A stretch of 64,000 bases of DNA. Origin: Methanoprimaticola sp047501175 (lineage in GTDB: Archaea; Thermoplasmatota; Thermoplasmata; Methanomassiliicoccales; Methanomethylophilaceae). The stretch is taken from the NCBI RefSeq assembly GCF_047501175.1, contig NZ_JBEQWH010000005.1, forward strand, positions 1-64,000, written 5' to 3'. Positions 16,726-24,711 of the stretch are shown piece by piece; position 1 is the stretch's first letter; every line of letters starts with the position of its first letter. The position numbers were made by a program, and so were the translations under genes. The notes below the pieces were generated by a model. That model saw only the letters and a list, made by a program, of their open reading frames with translations, did no database searches and was not told the DNA's origin.

Positions 16726-17184
16726 TCAGGGAAGGGCTCGCTCCATGGCGTTGTCGATGTGGATGATGCGCCTCTCCTTCCCGATGTCGATGAGGTCCTG
16801 GAGGGTCATGTTGTCGATGACGTCCAGGATGGCACCGTTCAGCTTCTCCCACAAGGGGAGGGTGAGGCAGTCCGCGCTTCTGGGGCAGTCGTCGGCGCCC
16901 TCCTCCACGCAGGACACGGGGCTGAGTTGTCCCTCGGTGACCCTGAGGACCTTCCCGACGGTGTAGTCCGAGGGCGTTCCGACGAGATAGTAGCCTCCCT
17001 GGGCCCCGCGAACGCTCTTGAGGAATCCTGCACGGGTCAGGAGCGCGCCGATCTGTTCCATGTACTTGAACGAGATGTCCTGCCTCTGGGACACGTCCTT
17101 GAAGCTCACGGGGCCCTCGCTGCTGTGCATGGAGATGTCCAGCATGATGCGGAGTGCATACCTTCCCCGTGTAGAGACCTTCAT
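16726..17184 (-). CDS. Rrf2-family Fe-S regulator (IscR-like)
   Basis: The product is 152 residues from MKVSTRGRYALRIMLDI, the typical Rrf2 opening. The winged helix includes ISFKYMEQIGALLTRAGFLKSVRGAQGGYYL, whose QGGY turn is in the wing. Cys92, Cys100 and Cys106 (CVEEGADDCPRSADC) correspond closely to the cluster-binding cysteines of IscR. It therefore probably senses Fe-S or cysteine status and controls the iscS and metY units. The TATA box before the gene lies inside a palindrome like those before metY and iscS, so it is probably self-regulated. ATG at 17190 is an alternative start. Confidence 0.88.
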   Translation of the reverse strand: MKVSTRGRYALRIMLDISMHSSEGPVSFKDVSQRQDISFKYMEQIGALLTRAGFLKSVRGAQGGYYLVGTPSDYTVGKVLRVTEGQLSPVSCVEEGADDCPRSADCLTLPLWEKLNGAILDVIDNMTLQDLIDIGKERRIIHIDNAMERALP

Positions 17185-17195
17185 CGTCATGCCAT

Positions 17196-17217
17196 ATCAT
17201 ACCAATATTATATGAAT
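17196..17217. promoter_or_regulatory. Candidate Rrf2 self-operator
   Basis: A 22-base palindrome, on the minus strand ATTCATAT-N6-GGTATGAT, overlaps the rrf2 TATA-like ATATAATAT. Its arms match those before iscS (ATTCATAC) and resemble those before metY. Confidence 0.6.
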
Positions 17218-17309
17218 TCTGCCGAGACGATCCCGGGGAAAGGCCACATCATATCGCATGAGCCAGACCGGCATGCGATACCTTAAGCGCAGGACACGGA
17301 TTCACCTGT

Positions 17310-17687
17310 ATGAAGGTCATCGTCAACGATTCCCGTATCGAGCTTCCGGAGGGATCCACCGCTCTCGATGCGGTGATGTCCATGGGTTTCGACACATCCC
17401 GCATAGCGGTGGAGATCGACGGCGAGATATGTCCGAGGGCCAGGCTGTCGGAGCGTGTCCTGAGGCACGGGGAGAGGATGGAGGTCGTGTCCTTCGTCGG
17501 AGGCGGACGATGTCCATCCAGAGCATCCTCGGAAATGTCCGCGTCGGCATCGCTGGGCTCGGGGGGATGGGCTCCAACGTCGCGGTCATGCTCGTCCGTT
17601 CCGGGGTCAGGGACCTGGTCCTGGCCGATTTCGATGCTGTGGACAGGAGCAACATCGCCCGTCAGGCGTATCTTCCCAGGCACATAG
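17310..17687 (+). CDS. thiS: ThiS sulfur carrier, no stop after Gly-Gly
   Basis: Residues 1-66 are a ThiS ubiquitin-like fold (MKVIVNDSRIELPEGSTALD ... MEVVSFVGGG). ThiS is adenylated and thiocarboxylated at its C-terminal Gly-Gly to carry sulfur for thiazole synthesis, so it normally stops right there. Here the frame stays open for about 60 more codons (RCPSRASS...), read from another frame of thiF, whose ATG at 17510 begins only a few bases after the glycine codons. Possibilities are a lost stop with proteolytic trimming, a ribosomal frameshift giving a ThiS-ThiF fusion, or a sequence error. The biological C-terminus is probably near 17507. Confidence 0.75.
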   Translation: MKVIVNDSRIELPEGSTALDAVMSMGFDTSRIAVEIDGEICPRARLSERVLRHGERMEVVSFVGGGRCPSRASSEMSASASLGSGGWAPTSRSCSSVPGSGTWSWPISMLWTGATSPVRRIFPGT

Positions 17688-18208
17688 GCATGCCGAAGGT
17701 CGAAGCCCTCTCGGAGATACTCAGGGAGATCGACCCGGACGTGCGTCTGGACATCCATGATACGAGGTTGGATCCCGACAACGCCTTTCCGGTGTTCAGG
17801 GGATGCACGATCGTCTGCGAGGCGTTCGACGACCCGGAACAGAAGTCCATGCTGACCGAGACCATCCTGTCCTCCTCGGACGATGTGGTGATGGTCGGGT
17901 GCTCCGGCATGGCAGGGTACGGCGACCCCAATGAGATCATCTCGTACAGGGCGCTGTCCAGGTTCTACGTCTGCGGCGACGGCATGTCCGATGTCTCCGA
18001 CGGCGAGGGGCTCAACGTCGCACGCGTGTCCGTGTGCGCGGGACACATGGCATCCACGGTGATCCGTCTGCTCCTCGAGAGGGATGGCGACCGTCAGCGG
18101 ATCGCATCCGACAGGCTGAGGATGAAACAGGAGGACACACCGATGTTCATCAAGGTCCCGCCAGAGCTGGTGGGAAGTATGATCAAGAAGGGGCAACAGA
18201 ATGACTGA
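17510..18208 (+). CDS. thiF: ThiF adenylyltransferase (family 2)
   Basis: From ATG 17510 the product is 232 residues. It opens with the nucleotide-binding GIAGLGGMGSNVAVMLVRSGV and continues LVLADFDAVDRSNIARQAYLPRHIGMPKVEAL, both typical of E1-like enzymes. MVGCSGMAGYGDPNEI and YVCGDGMSDVSDGEGL follow the clostridial-type ThiF family 2, which lacks the zinc-binding cysteines of E. coli ThiF. It activates the C-terminus of ThiS. The frame is open upstream across the end of thiS, which makes a frameshifted fusion possible. It overlaps thiG by eight bases. Confidence 0.88.
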   Translation: MSIQSILGNVRVGIAGLGGMGSNVAVMLVRSGVRDLVLADFDAVDRSNIARQAYLPRHIGMPKVEALSEILREIDPDVRLDIHDTRLDPDNAFPVFRGCTIVCEAFDDPEQKSMLTETILSSSDDVVMVGCSGMAGYGDPNEIISYRALSRFYVCGDGMSDVSDGEGLNVARVSVCAGHMASTVIRLLLERDGDRQRIASDRLRMKQEDTPMFIKVPPELVGSMIKKGQQND

Positions 18209-18974
18209 CGAACTAATCATAGGTGGACACAGGTTCAATTCCAGGTTCATCCTGGGATCCGGGAAGTTCTCGCTAGACATGACCCGCAGGGTCATCGAGG
18301 AGGGCGGAGTGGAGATGGCGACCCTTGCGGTCAGGCGCGCAGGCGCCAAGGGCGAGGGCAACGTCCTGGACAGCATGCCCGAGGGTATCACCCTGCTCCC
18401 GAACACCTCCGGGGCAAGGAGCGCGGAGGAGGCGGTCCGCATAGCCAGGCTCGCGAGGGAGCTGGGATGCGGGGATTTCGTCAAGATCGAGATCATACGT
18501 GATTCCAAGTATCTCCTCCCGGACAACGGGGAGACGGTCAAGGCGGTTGGCATGCTGGCGGACGAGGGATTCATCCCCATGCCGTACATGATGCCGGACC
18601 TCACGGCCGCGAGGGACATGGCGGACGCAGGGGCGGCCGCGGTCATGCCCCTCGGAGCGCCCATCGGTACCAACCGCGGGCTTCTGACCCGGGATTTCGT
18701 TCGCATGATGGTGGAGGAGCTGGACGTGCCGGTCATCGTTGATGCGGGCATCGGTAAGCCTTCCCAGGCGTGCGAGGCGATGGAGATGGGATGTGCTGCC
18801 GTCATGGCGAACACCGCGGTGGCGACCGCCCGCGACGTGCCGGGCATGGCCCGCGCATTCAGGCTGGCGATCGAGGCCGGACGTCTGGCATACCTCTCGG
18901 GTACCGGAAGGGTACTGGAGGGGCGTGCGGAGGCATCCAGCCCCCTCACGGGATTCCTGGGGGGACAGGATTGA
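18201..18974 (+). CDS. thiG: Thiazole synthase ThiG
   Basis: The 257-residue barrel condenses deoxyxylulose phosphate, dehydroglycine and ThiS thiocarboxylate into the thiazole ring. Matching landmarks are FNSRFILGSGKFSLD, VEMATLAVRR (the DXP-binding lysine position usually lies in a later strand: FVKIEII), LPNTSGARSAEEAVRIARLARE, AAVMPLGAPIGTNRG, PVIVDAGIGKPSQA and GCAAVMANTAVATARDV. Length is normal. The start overlaps thiF and the stop overlaps thiH. This bacterial-type route is unusual in archaea, which mostly use Thi4. Confidence 0.94.
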   Translation: MTDELIIGGHRFNSRFILGSGKFSLDMTRRVIEEGGVEMATLAVRRAGAKGEGNVLDSMPEGITLLPNTSGARSAEEAVRIARLARELGCGDFVKIEIIRDSKYLLPDNGETVKAVGMLADEGFIPMPYMMPDLTAARDMADAGAAAVMPLGAPIGTNRGLLTRDFVRMMVEELDVPVIVDAGIGKPSQACEAMEMGCAAVMANTAVATARDVPGMARAFRLAIEAGRLAYLSGTGRVLEGRAEASSPLTGFLGGQD

Positions 18975-20107
18975 GGGACTACCTCCCCGGGATGGAGGTC
19001 ATCGACTCGGACATCCGCGATGCGGTCCTGGGTGCAGGGGAGCGGTTCGACCCGTCCTCATACACGGAATCGGATGTACGCAGGGCCATACGCTCCGAGC
19101 CGTCCGTCGAGGGGTTCGCGGCCATGCTGTCGCCTGCGGCGGAGCCTCTCCTGGAGGAGATGGCCGCCCGCGCGAAGACCCTGACGAGGGACCACTTCGG
19201 GAACTCGGTCTGCATGTTCACGCCTCTGTACGTGTCCAACTACTGTGTGAACGGGTGCGTCTACTGCGGGTTCAACTGCAGGAACAGCATAGACCGTCTC
19301 AGACTCGACCTGGACTCGGTGGCCAGGGAGCTGGACGCGATAAAGGCCACGGGGCTGGAGGAGGTGCTGCTCCTGACCGGGGAGTCCCCGTCGAAATCGG
19401 ATGTGCAGTACGTGTGCGACTGCGTGCGTCTGGCCGCCGAGAGGTTCGCCGTCGTCGGGATCGAGGTGTTCCCAATGAACACCGAGGACTACGAGCGGGT
19501 CCAGCAGGCGGGTGCGGACTATGTCACCGTCTTCCAGGAGACCTATGACCCGGAGAGGTACGACGAGCTGCATCCGACCGGTCCCAAGTCCGTCTTTTCG
19601 TATCGTTTCGACTCGCAGGAGCGCGCCCTCCGCGGAGGGATGCGCGGGGTCGCATTCGGAGCGTTGCTGGGCCTAGGGGACTTCAGGAGGGACGCGTTCT
19701 GCTGCGGACTGCATGCCTCGCTCGTGCAGAGGAGGTTCCCGGCGGCCGAGATCTCGATGTCCCTTCCGAGGCTCCGTCCCGCGGCGCATCTCGATCAGAC
19801 CGCAGGGGTCACGGAGGCGCAGCTGCTCCAGGTGTCCCTGGCATACAGGATCTTCCTGCCGTTCGCCGGACAGACGATATCCACGAGGGAGCGCCCCGGG
19901 TTCAGGGACGGGATCGTGGGCCTGTCGGCCACCAAGATCTCCGCGGGAGTCAGCGTGGGGATAGGCGAGCACAGCAACTCCGGGCACGGAGAGGGTCAGT
20001 TCGTGATATCCGACCCGAGGGGCGTCGACGATGTCGTGGACGCGCTGAGGTCCAACGGGCTGCAGCCCGTGATGGCCGACTACGTGCGCACGGGATGCCG
20101 CCTATGA
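18971..20107 (+). CDS. thiH: Tyrosine lyase / dehydroglycine synthase ThiH (radical SAM)
   Basis: The product is about 378 residues. Its radical-SAM motif is CVNGCVYCGF with Cys92, Cys96 and Cys99. ThiH cleaves tyrosine to give dehydroglycine for ThiG in anaerobes. Further family segments are LLLTGESPSKSDVQYV, IEVFPMNTEDY, FQETYDPERYDELHP, AFGALLGLGDFRRDAF and ISMSLPRLRPA. A TTG at 18971 overlaps the thiG stop by four bases and gives LRDYLPGMEV; the ATG at 18992 is an alternative. The stop overlaps thiE. Confidence 0.92.
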   Translation: MRDYLPGMEVIDSDIRDAVLGAGERFDPSSYTESDVRRAIRSEPSVEGFAAMLSPAAEPLLEEMAARAKTLTRDHFGNSVCMFTPLYVSNYCVNGCVYCGFNCRNSIDRLRLDLDSVARELDAIKATGLEEVLLLTGESPSKSDVQYVCDCVRLAAERFAVVGIEVFPMNTEDYERVQQAGADYVTVFQETYDPERYDELHPTGPKSVFSYRFDSQERALRGGMRGVAFGALLGLGDFRRDAFCCGLHASLVQRRFPAAEISMSLPRLRPAAHLDQTAGVTEAQLLQVSLAYRIFLPFAGQTISTRERPGFRDGIVGLSATKISAGVSVGIGEHSNSGHGEGQFVISDPRGVDDVVDALRSNGLQPVMADYVRTGCRL

Positions 20108-20721
20108 TCGTCGTGACATCCAGGGCCCTCTGCGGGAGGCCGTTCCTGGAACAGATGGAGCTCATCGCGGAGGCCGGGCCGGAGATGGTGGTCCTGAGGG
20201 AGAAGGACCTCACCGTCGCGGAGTATCGCGATCTGGCATCGAGGTGTCTCGGGATCTGCGAGAGGCACGGTGTCCCGCTTTCGGTGAACACCCATGTGGA
20301 GGTAGCCAGGGACCTCGGGATAGGGAGGGTACATCTTCCGATGGGGGTGCTCCGCGGTACGGATGTCTCGGGGTTCGAACTGGTCGGAGCGTCGGTGCAC
20401 TCGAAGGAGGAGGCCGTGGAGGCCGAGTCCCTGGGCGCGGACTACGTGATCGCAGGACACGTGTTCGCCACCGCCTGCAAGGATTCGGAGCCGAGGGGGC
20501 TGGCGTTCCTGAGGGACGTGTGCTCATCCGTGGATGTCCCGGTCTACGGGATAGGCGGCATCACTCCCGAGAACTGCGGGGATGCGATCTCCGCCGGTGC
20601 CCACGGTGTGGCGGTGATGTCCTCGATGATGGTCGCGGACGACCCATCGGGGCTGATCCTGAGATTCGCGGTCAACTCCGGGGTGCGATCTTCCGGGATG
20701 TCCGGTCGTGCATACCTGTGA
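20104..20721 (+). CDS. thiE: ThiE/TenI-family thiamine phosphate synthase-like protein
   Basis: The 205-residue product starts at ATG 20104, overlapping the thiH stop. It has the ThiE fold: MVVLREKDLTVAEYRDLA (family: LRxKxL), VPLSVNTHVEVA (family: lIINDxxxLA), GRVHLP, GASVHSKEEAVEAESLGADYVIAGHVFAT and VYGIGGITPENC. The diphosphate-binding residues of true ThiE are only partly kept (SVNT in place of the IND motif), so it may be a TenI-like isomerase of the thiazole, as in other ThiSFGH operons. It closes the operon. Confidence 0.8.
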   Translation: MIVVTSRALCGRPFLEQMELIAEAGPEMVVLREKDLTVAEYRDLASRCLGICERHGVPLSVNTHVEVARDLGIGRVHLPMGVLRGTDVSGFELVGASVHSKEEAVEAESLGADYVIAGHVFATACKDSEPRGLAFLRDVCSSVDVPVYGIGGITPENCGDAISAGAHGVAVMSSMMVADDPSGLILRFAVNSGVRSSGMSGRAYL

Positions 20722-20795
20722 GAAACACATCCCAGAGGACAAGGGCTCGCACCGAAGGCCGTCAGGCCTAATATCTCGTATGCGATGTCCCGGGC

Positions 20796-21434
20796 ATGGA
20801 CGAGGCAGTCTTCGACCGTGCATACGACTACATCCGCGGGCTCTTCGAGGGCGACAGCAGCGGTCACGACTTCTATCATTCCATGCGCGTCCACGACCTC
20901 GCCGTGAGGATATGTTCAGAGGAGGGCGGGGACGAGGACATCGTCCGCCTCGCCGCGATACTGCACGATGCGGACGACCGCAAGATCTTCAATACCGAGG
21001 ATCACGCCAACGCCCGTCGCTTCATGACCTCCGAATCGATCCCGGATGACGTCCAGGAGACGGTCTGCAGGATAATCTCCCAGATCTCGTTCAAAGGTGT
21101 CGACTCGGTCGTCCCCGACACCCTCGAGGGCAGGATCGTCCAGGACGCGGACCGTATGGATGCCATCGGCGCGATAGGCATCGCCCGTGCGTTCGCATAC
21201 GGCGGGAGCAAGGGGCGCGCGATGCACATCCCCGGAGAGGGGTTCAAGGCGGACATGGACGAGGCCGAGTACTTCGCCAACCGCGGCACGTCCGTGAACC
21301 ACTTCTACGAGAAGTTGCTGCTCCTGAAGGACATGATGGGCACCCCTTCTGCGAAGAGGATGGCCCAGGCCCGTCACGACTACATGCTCGGCTTCCTGGA
21401 CGAGTTCATGTCCGAGTGGGACGGCCGTCGCTGA
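20796..21434 (+). CDS. HD-domain phosphohydrolase
   Basis: The 212-residue product is an HD-domain hydrolase of the YedJ-like type. The metal site is formed by the early His in GHDFYHSMRVHDLAVRI near 30-40, the HD pair in LAAILHDADD near 60, and a late aspartate in QDADRMDAIGAIGIARAFAYG. The loop FKGVDSVVPDTLEGRIVQDAD is typical. Its substrate is unknown; relatives hydrolyse nucleotides. Its last 55 bases overlap the convergent Crp/Fnr gene. Confidence 0.85.
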   Translation: MDEAVFDRAYDYIRGLFEGDSSGHDFYHSMRVHDLAVRICSEEGGDEDIVRLAAILHDADDRKIFNTEDHANARRFMTSESIPDDVQETVCRIISQISFKGVDSVVPDTLEGRIVQDADRMDAIGAIGIARAFAYGGSKGRAMHIPGEGFKADMDEAEYFANRGTSVNHFYEKLLLLKDMMGTPSAKRMAQARHDYMLGFLDEFMSEWDGRR

Positions 21435-22093
21435 GTCTTAAGGACGAAGCGGTTCTTGGAGAACTCGATAACACCGTCCCTCTGCATCCTGCCCAGTTCG
21501 GAGGACAGGGCACTGCGGTCCACACCGAGATGGTCCGCCATCTCCTGTCTGTTCATCGATAGGACGAACTCGTTGGACCCGGAGAGTCTGGCCTGGTCCG
21601 ACAGCAGTGCGCAGACCTTGTCGCGGGTCGATCTCTTGGACATCTGGTCCAGCCTCCTGTTGAGGGAGAGGGAGCTCTCCGCAAGGACCTGGACGAGGTT
21701 CCTCACGAGCCTCGAATGGAATCTGCAGGACGTGGGGCACATCGTGGTCACCCTGGATATGTCGAAGAACATGACCTCCGACTGCTCCGGGGACACCACG
21801 CTGACATCCATGTTCTCCCCGCGCACGCATGCGTACTCGGTGCACAGGATGTCCCCGACGTTGCGGGTGGCCAGCAGGGTCCTGTTCCCCCACCAGTCCT
21901 GTTTGATTATCTCGACCTTCCCCTCCAGGACGATCCCCAGGGAGTCCGCGGAGTCCCCGCTCCTGAACAGGAACTCCCCCGGCCTGTATCTGTATCTCTC
22001 GGCTTCGAGGCATCTGCACATGGCCTCGATCTCCTCATCGGATATCCCACGGAACAGCCCCGTGTTCCGAAGTGTCTTGATCGCACCGCTCAT
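21380..22093 (-). CDS. Crp/Fnr-family regulator, HcpR-like
   Basis: From MSGAIKTLRNTGLFRGI the product is 237 residues. It has an N-terminal cNMP-binding-type beta roll (YRPGEFLFRSGDSADSLGIVLEGKVEI) and a C-terminal helix-turn-helix (MNRQEMADHLGVDRSALSSELGRMQRDGVI). Cysteines at 26, 28 and in GDILCTEYACVRG and TTMCPTSC could hold a cluster or haem. It is divergent from hcp, and in bacteria Crp/Fnr regulators of the HcpR type control hcp in response to nitric oxide. A TGTTG-N6-CAACA palindrome lies directly in front of its ATG. The longer frame to 22117 would place coding sequence in that site. Confidence 0.85.
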   Translation of the reverse strand: MSGAIKTLRNTGLFRGISDEEIEAMCRCLEAERYRYRPGEFLFRSGDSADSLGIVLEGKVEIIKQDWWGNRTLLATRNVGDILCTEYACVRGENMDVSVVSPEQSEVMFFDISRVTTMCPTSCRFHSRLVRNLVQVLAESSLSLNRRLDQMSKRSTRDKVCALLSDQARLSGSNEFVLSMNRQEMADHLGVDRSALSSELGRMQRDGVIEFSKNRFVLKTQRRPSHSDMNSSRKPSM

Positions 22094-22094
22094 A

Positions 22095-22134
22095 TGTTGT
22101 ATAAACAACACATCCATTATATAATCAACACATC
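22095..22134. promoter_or_regulatory. hcp / Crp-Fnr divergent operator region
   Basis: A palindrome TGTTGTATAAACAACA occupies 22095-22110. Overlapping it is a 13-base direct repeat, TAA(A/T)CAACACATC, at 22102-22114 and 22122-22134, spaced exactly 20 bases, two helix turns. An hcp TATA-like ATTATATAAT (22117-22126) lies between them. This is a likely binding site for the divergent Crp/Fnr protein. Confidence 0.65.
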
Positions 22135-22161
22135 GAAATGATTTCAGAATCGGTGATACGA

Positions 22162-23685
22162 ATGACAGAGATGTTTTGTTTCCAGTGTGAGCAGACCGCC
22201 GGCGGGAGCGGTTGTACGGGTAAGGCAGGGGTCTGCGGCAAGACCTCCGAGGTGGCGATGCTCCAGGACGAGCTGACGGGAGCGCTCGTGGGACTGGCCA
22301 GGACGGTCGGGCCGTCCGAGGGCGTGTGCCCGATCGTGAGGAAGGCCCTCTTCGCCACTCTGACCAACGTGGACTTCGATGCAGACAGCATAAGGTCCAT
22401 GATCTCGGACGTCAGGGGGATCTCCGGCGGAAGGAACGAGATCCGGATGTCGGATGTCTGGATCGCGCAGGAGGACATCCGTTCGTTGAAATCCCTCATA
22501 CTTTTCGGGGTCCGCGGCATGGCCGCCTACGCATATCACGCGGAGGTCCTCGGCAGGACGGACGAGGAGGTCGATTCGACGATGTTCGAGGCATTGCGCG
22601 CCATAGGATCGGACATGGGTGCGGAGGGACTTCTCCCGGCAGTGATGGCTGTCGGGAAGGCGAACCTCGTGTGCATGGCCATGTTGGACTCAGCCAACAC
22701 ATCGAGGTTCGGTGTCCCTTCGCCGGTGACGGTCTCGCGCGATGTCGTCGCCGGTCCTGCGATAATCGTCACCGGACACGACCTGGAGGACCTGAAGGCC
22801 ATCCTGGAGCAGACCGAGGGCAAGGGGATCTCCGTGTACACCCATGGGGAGATGCTCCCGGCACATGCGTATCCGGAGCTGAGGAGGTTCGACCATCTCA
22901 GAGGGAACTACGGTACCGCCTGGCAGAATCAGAGGAAGGAGCTCGACGGGGTGCCCGCAGCGGTCGTGTTCACCACCAATTGCATAGTGCCTCCCGCGCC
23001 CTCGTACAGGGACAGGGTGTTCACCACCGGTCCCGTCCAGTTCCCCGGCGCCTCCCACATAGGCGATGACAGGGACTTCTCGCCAGTCATAGAGAGGGCC
23101 CTGGAGCTGGGAGGGTTCGCGGAGGCCACGGACACGGGAGAGGTCCTCCACACGGGGTTCGGACACGGTTTCGTGCTCTCGGTGGCGGACAAGGTGATAG
23201 AGGCAGTGAGGTCCGGTCAGATCGGGCATTTCTTCCTGGTCGGAGGATGCGACGGTGCGAGGGCGGAGAGGAGCTACTTCAGGGACTTCGTGAAGGCAAC
23301 CCCCTCCGATTCCGTCGTTCTGACCCTTGCATGCGGGAAGTACAGGTTCAACGACATGGACATGGGCACCGTGGCGGGACTCCCGCGCATGATGGACATG
23401 GGTCAGTGCAACGACGCATACGGGGCCATCAAGGTCGCGGTGGCGCTCTCCGAGGCGTTCGGATGCGGCGTCAACGAGCTTCCGTTGAACATGGTCCTGT
23501 CGTGGTACGAGCAGAAGGCGGTGTGCATACTGCTGACCCTCCTCCATCTAGGCATCAGGAACATCTATCTCGGGCCGTCCCTCCCGGCATTCCTGTCCCC
23601 TGCGGTACTGGACATCCTGGTGAAGGAGTACGACATCCATCCGATATCGGACCCGGAGGCGGACCTCAGGAACATGCTGAGCTGA
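22162..23685 (+). CDS. hcp: Hybrid cluster protein (hydroxylamine reductase / NO-stress)
   Basis: The 507-residue product from MTEMFCFQCEQTAGG is hybrid cluster protein. The N-terminal cluster ligands are Cys6, Cys9, Cys18 and Cys25. Further conserved features are GVRGMAAYAYHAEVLG, PAIIVTGHDLEDL, YTHGEMLPAHAYPEL, TNCIVPP, FLVGGCDGAR, LTLACGKYRF and GQCNDAYGAI, which supply ligands of the 4Fe-2S-2O cluster. The enzyme reduces hydroxylamine in vitro and is linked to nitric-oxide detoxification in cells. Start 22162 is favoured over 22138 because the TATA box predicts transcription from about 22146. Confidence 0.96.
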   Translation: MTEMFCFQCEQTAGGSGCTGKAGVCGKTSEVAMLQDELTGALVGLARTVGPSEGVCPIVRKALFATLTNVDFDADSIRSMISDVRGISGGRNEIRMSDVWIAQEDIRSLKSLILFGVRGMAAYAYHAEVLGRTDEEVDSTMFEALRAIGSDMGAEGLLPAVMAVGKANLVCMAMLDSANTSRFGVPSPVTVSRDVVAGPAIIVTGHDLEDLKAILEQTEGKGISVYTHGEMLPAHAYPELRRFDHLRGNYGTAWQNQRKELDGVPAAVVFTTNCIVPPAPSYRDRVFTTGPVQFPGASHIGDDRDFSPVIERALELGGFAEATDTGEVLHTGFGHGFVLSVADKVIEAVRSGQIGHFFLVGGCDGARAERSYFRDFVKATPSDSVVLTLACGKYRFNDMDMGTVAGLPRMMDMGQCNDAYGAIKVAVALSEAFGCGVNELPLNMVLSWYEQKAVCILLTLLHLGIRNIYLGPSLPAFLSPAVLDILVKEYDIHPISDPEADLRNMLS

Positions 23686-23691
23686 TCGATC

Positions 23692-23723
23692 ATCCCGGCG
23701 GTTTCTACGGATTCCGTCGGGAT
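23692..23723 (+). terminator. Hairpin after hcp
   Basis: ATCCCGGCGG at 23692-23701 pairs with CCGTCGGGAT at 23714-23723 with one mismatch. It follows the hcp stop by about seven bases. Confidence 0.6.
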
Positions 23724-23827
23724 GACAAACAATTTCGAAAAATATCTACGGATTTCGGGCGTTATGCGCGTCTCATTCCAGCGACTCTCGCAAAACCCTT
23801 AATACCGTCCGTCTGGTAAGGGCGCTC

Positions 23828-24634
23828 ATGCGCATAACGATCGTAGGATGCGGTTCCATCGGGTCGAAGCTCGCCCGCGCCGCTGATGAGATTCCCGAGG
23901 TCAAGAGGATCTACCTCATGGACATGGAGAGGCCGCTCGCGGAGGACCTTGCAGCACAGCTGAAGAAGGCAATCGTGGTGGACAACGTGGAGGAGGAGCT
24001 GTATCACTGCGACCTGGTCATCGAGGCCGCCTCGCAGGTCGCCGCCAAGGACATAATCCCGAAGGTCGTGTCCAGAGGGGTGGACATGATGGTCATGTCC
24101 GTCGGGGCCCTGGTGGACGATGACTTCAGGAGCATGGTCAGGGCGAAGGCGAACCAGGCCGAGGCCAAGATCTTCATCCCGTCCGGTGCGATCTGCGGGA
24201 CGGATGGTCTCCGTTCGTCTGCGGTCGGGAGGCTGGACGAGGTGGAGCTCATCACGATCAAGGGCCCGAAGAGCCTGGAGGGGGTCCCCTATATCATCGA
24301 TCACGGCATCGACGTAGACAAGGTGAAGGAGCCTACCATCATCTTCTCCGGAACGGCCAGGGATGCGGTCAGGTTCTTCCCCAAGAACATCAACGTCGCC
24401 GCCACAGTGGCCCTTCTGGGCGTGGGGTTCGACAGGACCAAGGTCAAGATCGTCCTGGATCCCGCCACCCACAGCAACTCGCACGAGCTCAGGATCAAGG
24501 GAGAGTTCGGCGAGATGACCTGTCACACATACAACGTCCCGTCCCCGGACAATCCGAAGACCTCCTATCTCGCATCCCTCTCGGCCATATCCGCGTTGGA
24601 GAGGATCGTCGGGAACGAGTGGATCGGGATATGA
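23828..24634 (+). CDS. nadX: L-aspartate dehydrogenase
   Basis: The 268-residue product has an N-terminal Rossmann motif IVGCGSIGSKLARAAD and the family segment CDLVIEAASQVAAKDIIPKVVSRGVDMMVMSVGAL. SGAICGTDGL, FFPKNINVAATVALLGVGFDRTKVKIVLDP and SNSHELRIKGEFG are typical of aspartate dehydrogenase. It makes iminoaspartate for NAD synthesis together with quinolinate synthase, which is not in the window. A TATA-like CCTTAATACC about 25-30 bases upstream points to a leaderless message from this ATG. Confidence 0.93.
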   Translation: MRITIVGCGSIGSKLARAADEIPEVKRIYLMDMERPLAEDLAAQLKKAIVVDNVEEELYHCDLVIEAASQVAAKDIIPKVVSRGVDMMVMSVGALVDDDFRSMVRAKANQAEAKIFIPSGAICGTDGLRSSAVGRLDEVELITIKGPKSLEGVPYIIDHGIDVDKVKEPTIIFSGTARDAVRFFPKNINVAATVALLGVGFDRTKVKIVLDPATHSNSHELRIKGEFGEMTCHTYNVPSPDNPKTSYLASLSAISALERIVGNEWIGI

Positions 24635-24640
24635 TCCCGG

Positions 24641-24663
24641 CGGTCCGGGGACGACCCGGACCG
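24641..24663 (+). terminator. Hairpin after nadX
   Basis: CGGTCCGGG at 24641-24649 pairs perfectly with CCCGGACCG at 24655-24663 across a five-base loop, just after the nadX stop. Confidence 0.7.
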
Positions 24664-24711
24664 TCATCCAACCATTCATCACCCCATCTTCGGGTGTGTC
24701 TCTCGTCCCCA

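Noticed and set aside
17220..17309. Possible TPP riboswitch before the thiazole operon
   Set aside because: I could not find the paired CUGAGA and ACCUGA core elements in the leader, and the space is short.
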